A stretch of 64,000 nucleotides of DNA. It comes from Cronobacter turicensis z3032. Its GTDB lineage: Bacteria > Pseudomonadota > Gammaproteobacteria > Enterobacterales > Enterobacteriaceae. The notes under the pieces are model-generated. The model saw only the letters and a program-made list of their open reading frames with translations. It ran no database searches and was not told the DNA's origin. Positions 63,802 through 64,000 of this stretch are shown here, in pieces. How positions within the stretch are numbered: position 1 is the first letter of the stretch; the number at the start of each line of letters is the position of its first letter. The DNA lies in NCBI GenBank assembly GCA_000027065.2, contig FN543094.1, positions 62,001 to 126,000 of the forward strand, written 5' to 3'. The position numbers and the translations under genes were made by a program.

Positions 63802-64000
63802 GCCAGTTTCTTGTCCAAAGAGCAATTAGAATCTGGCAGGGTTTTTATTTTGGTTGGGGGAGATGGTGTTAAAAGAACTCAGCTCCAAACAAACGGTTCA
63901 TTTGATGGTAAGAATGGCATATTTAATCCATCAAACAGTGTTACCCATCAACGATTTATTTCAGGTGGCACTGTGAATGGAATACCCAATCAACGAGCAA
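63802..64000 (+). pseudogene. Toxin-module fragment running off the window
   Basis: An open frame with no start, preceded by a stop at 63799. It encodes SGRVFILVGGDGVKRTQLQ, then FDGKNGIFNPSNSVTHQRFI and SGGTVNGIPNQ, and is still open at the right edge. By position it looks like another displaced CdiA-CT piece; the identity is unknown. The 63678-63800 stretch before it has no supportable gene. Confidence 0.4.

Noticed and set aside
1..64000. tRNA genes, rRNA, CRISPR arrays and complete insertion sequences
   Set aside because: None was seen on reading through; the repeated DNA is limited to iterons, ParB boxes, hairpins and the FHA coding repeats.

Overview
The window is about 64 kb of GC-rich enterobacterial DNA carrying its own replication and partition functions: a RepFIB-type initiator gene with flanking iterons, an origin-like DnaA-box/GATC cluster, and a P1-type parA-parB pair with ParB-box palindromes. 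With a complete aerobactin-type siderophore operon, a shiF/viuB pair and a two-partner-secretion adhesin locus, this fits the RepFIB virulence plasmids of Cronobacter (pESA3/pCTU1 group). That assignment is inference from gene content and from remembered family sequences; no search was run.

Layout. 1-9.8 kb: tail of a helicase, an SDR oxidoreductase and an alpha/beta hydrolase, an unusual glycosyltransferase-phosphatase fusion, a phosphoglycerate-mutase-type phosphatase, a frameshifted acyltransferase, a chemoreceptor and a zinc-ribbon metallo-beta-lactamase-fold protein. 9.8-16.1 kb: guanine deaminase, two small lipoproteins, a second chemoreceptor, and an AAA ATPase whose frame breaks exactly at an A AAA AAC slippery site. 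16.7-26 kb: an amino-acid permease, an mgtA Mg2+ pump behind a proline-containing leader peptide, the ribosomal oxygenase roxA, and an autotransporter. 26-32.5 kb: treZ-treY-glgX, which turns glycogen or maltodextrin into trehalose. 32.8-34.5 kb: hipBA toxin-antitoxin with an inverted-repeat array. 34.5-44.7 kb: viuB/shiF diverging from iucABCD-iutA around a Fur box. 45-49.6 kb: parS, parB, parA, origin, repA, iterons and more ParB-type boxes. 49.9-62.6 kb: a TpsB transporter and its 3,659-residue TpsA partner. 62.6-64 kb: AT-rich debris of toxin tails and immunity-like genes.

How the genes work together. The plasmid couples stable inheritance (rep, par, hipBA) to Fur-controlled iron scavenging, surface adhesion or contact-dependent functions, osmolyte synthesis and chemotaxis. 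Both chemoreceptors have FliA-like promoter motifs, so plasmid receptors are probably wired to the host flagellar regulon.

Leads most worth following: the candidate programmed -1 frameshift in the AAA ATPase, the mgtA leader peptide, the CdiA-like protein that lost its toxin end while keeping an AT-rich insert where CdiA proteins carry receptor specificity, the decayed immunity cassette array behind it, the glycosyltransferase-phosphatase fusion, and the two ParB-box clusters bracketing the par-rep module. Four genes are disrupted at short homopolymers, so raw reads should be checked before these are called biological.
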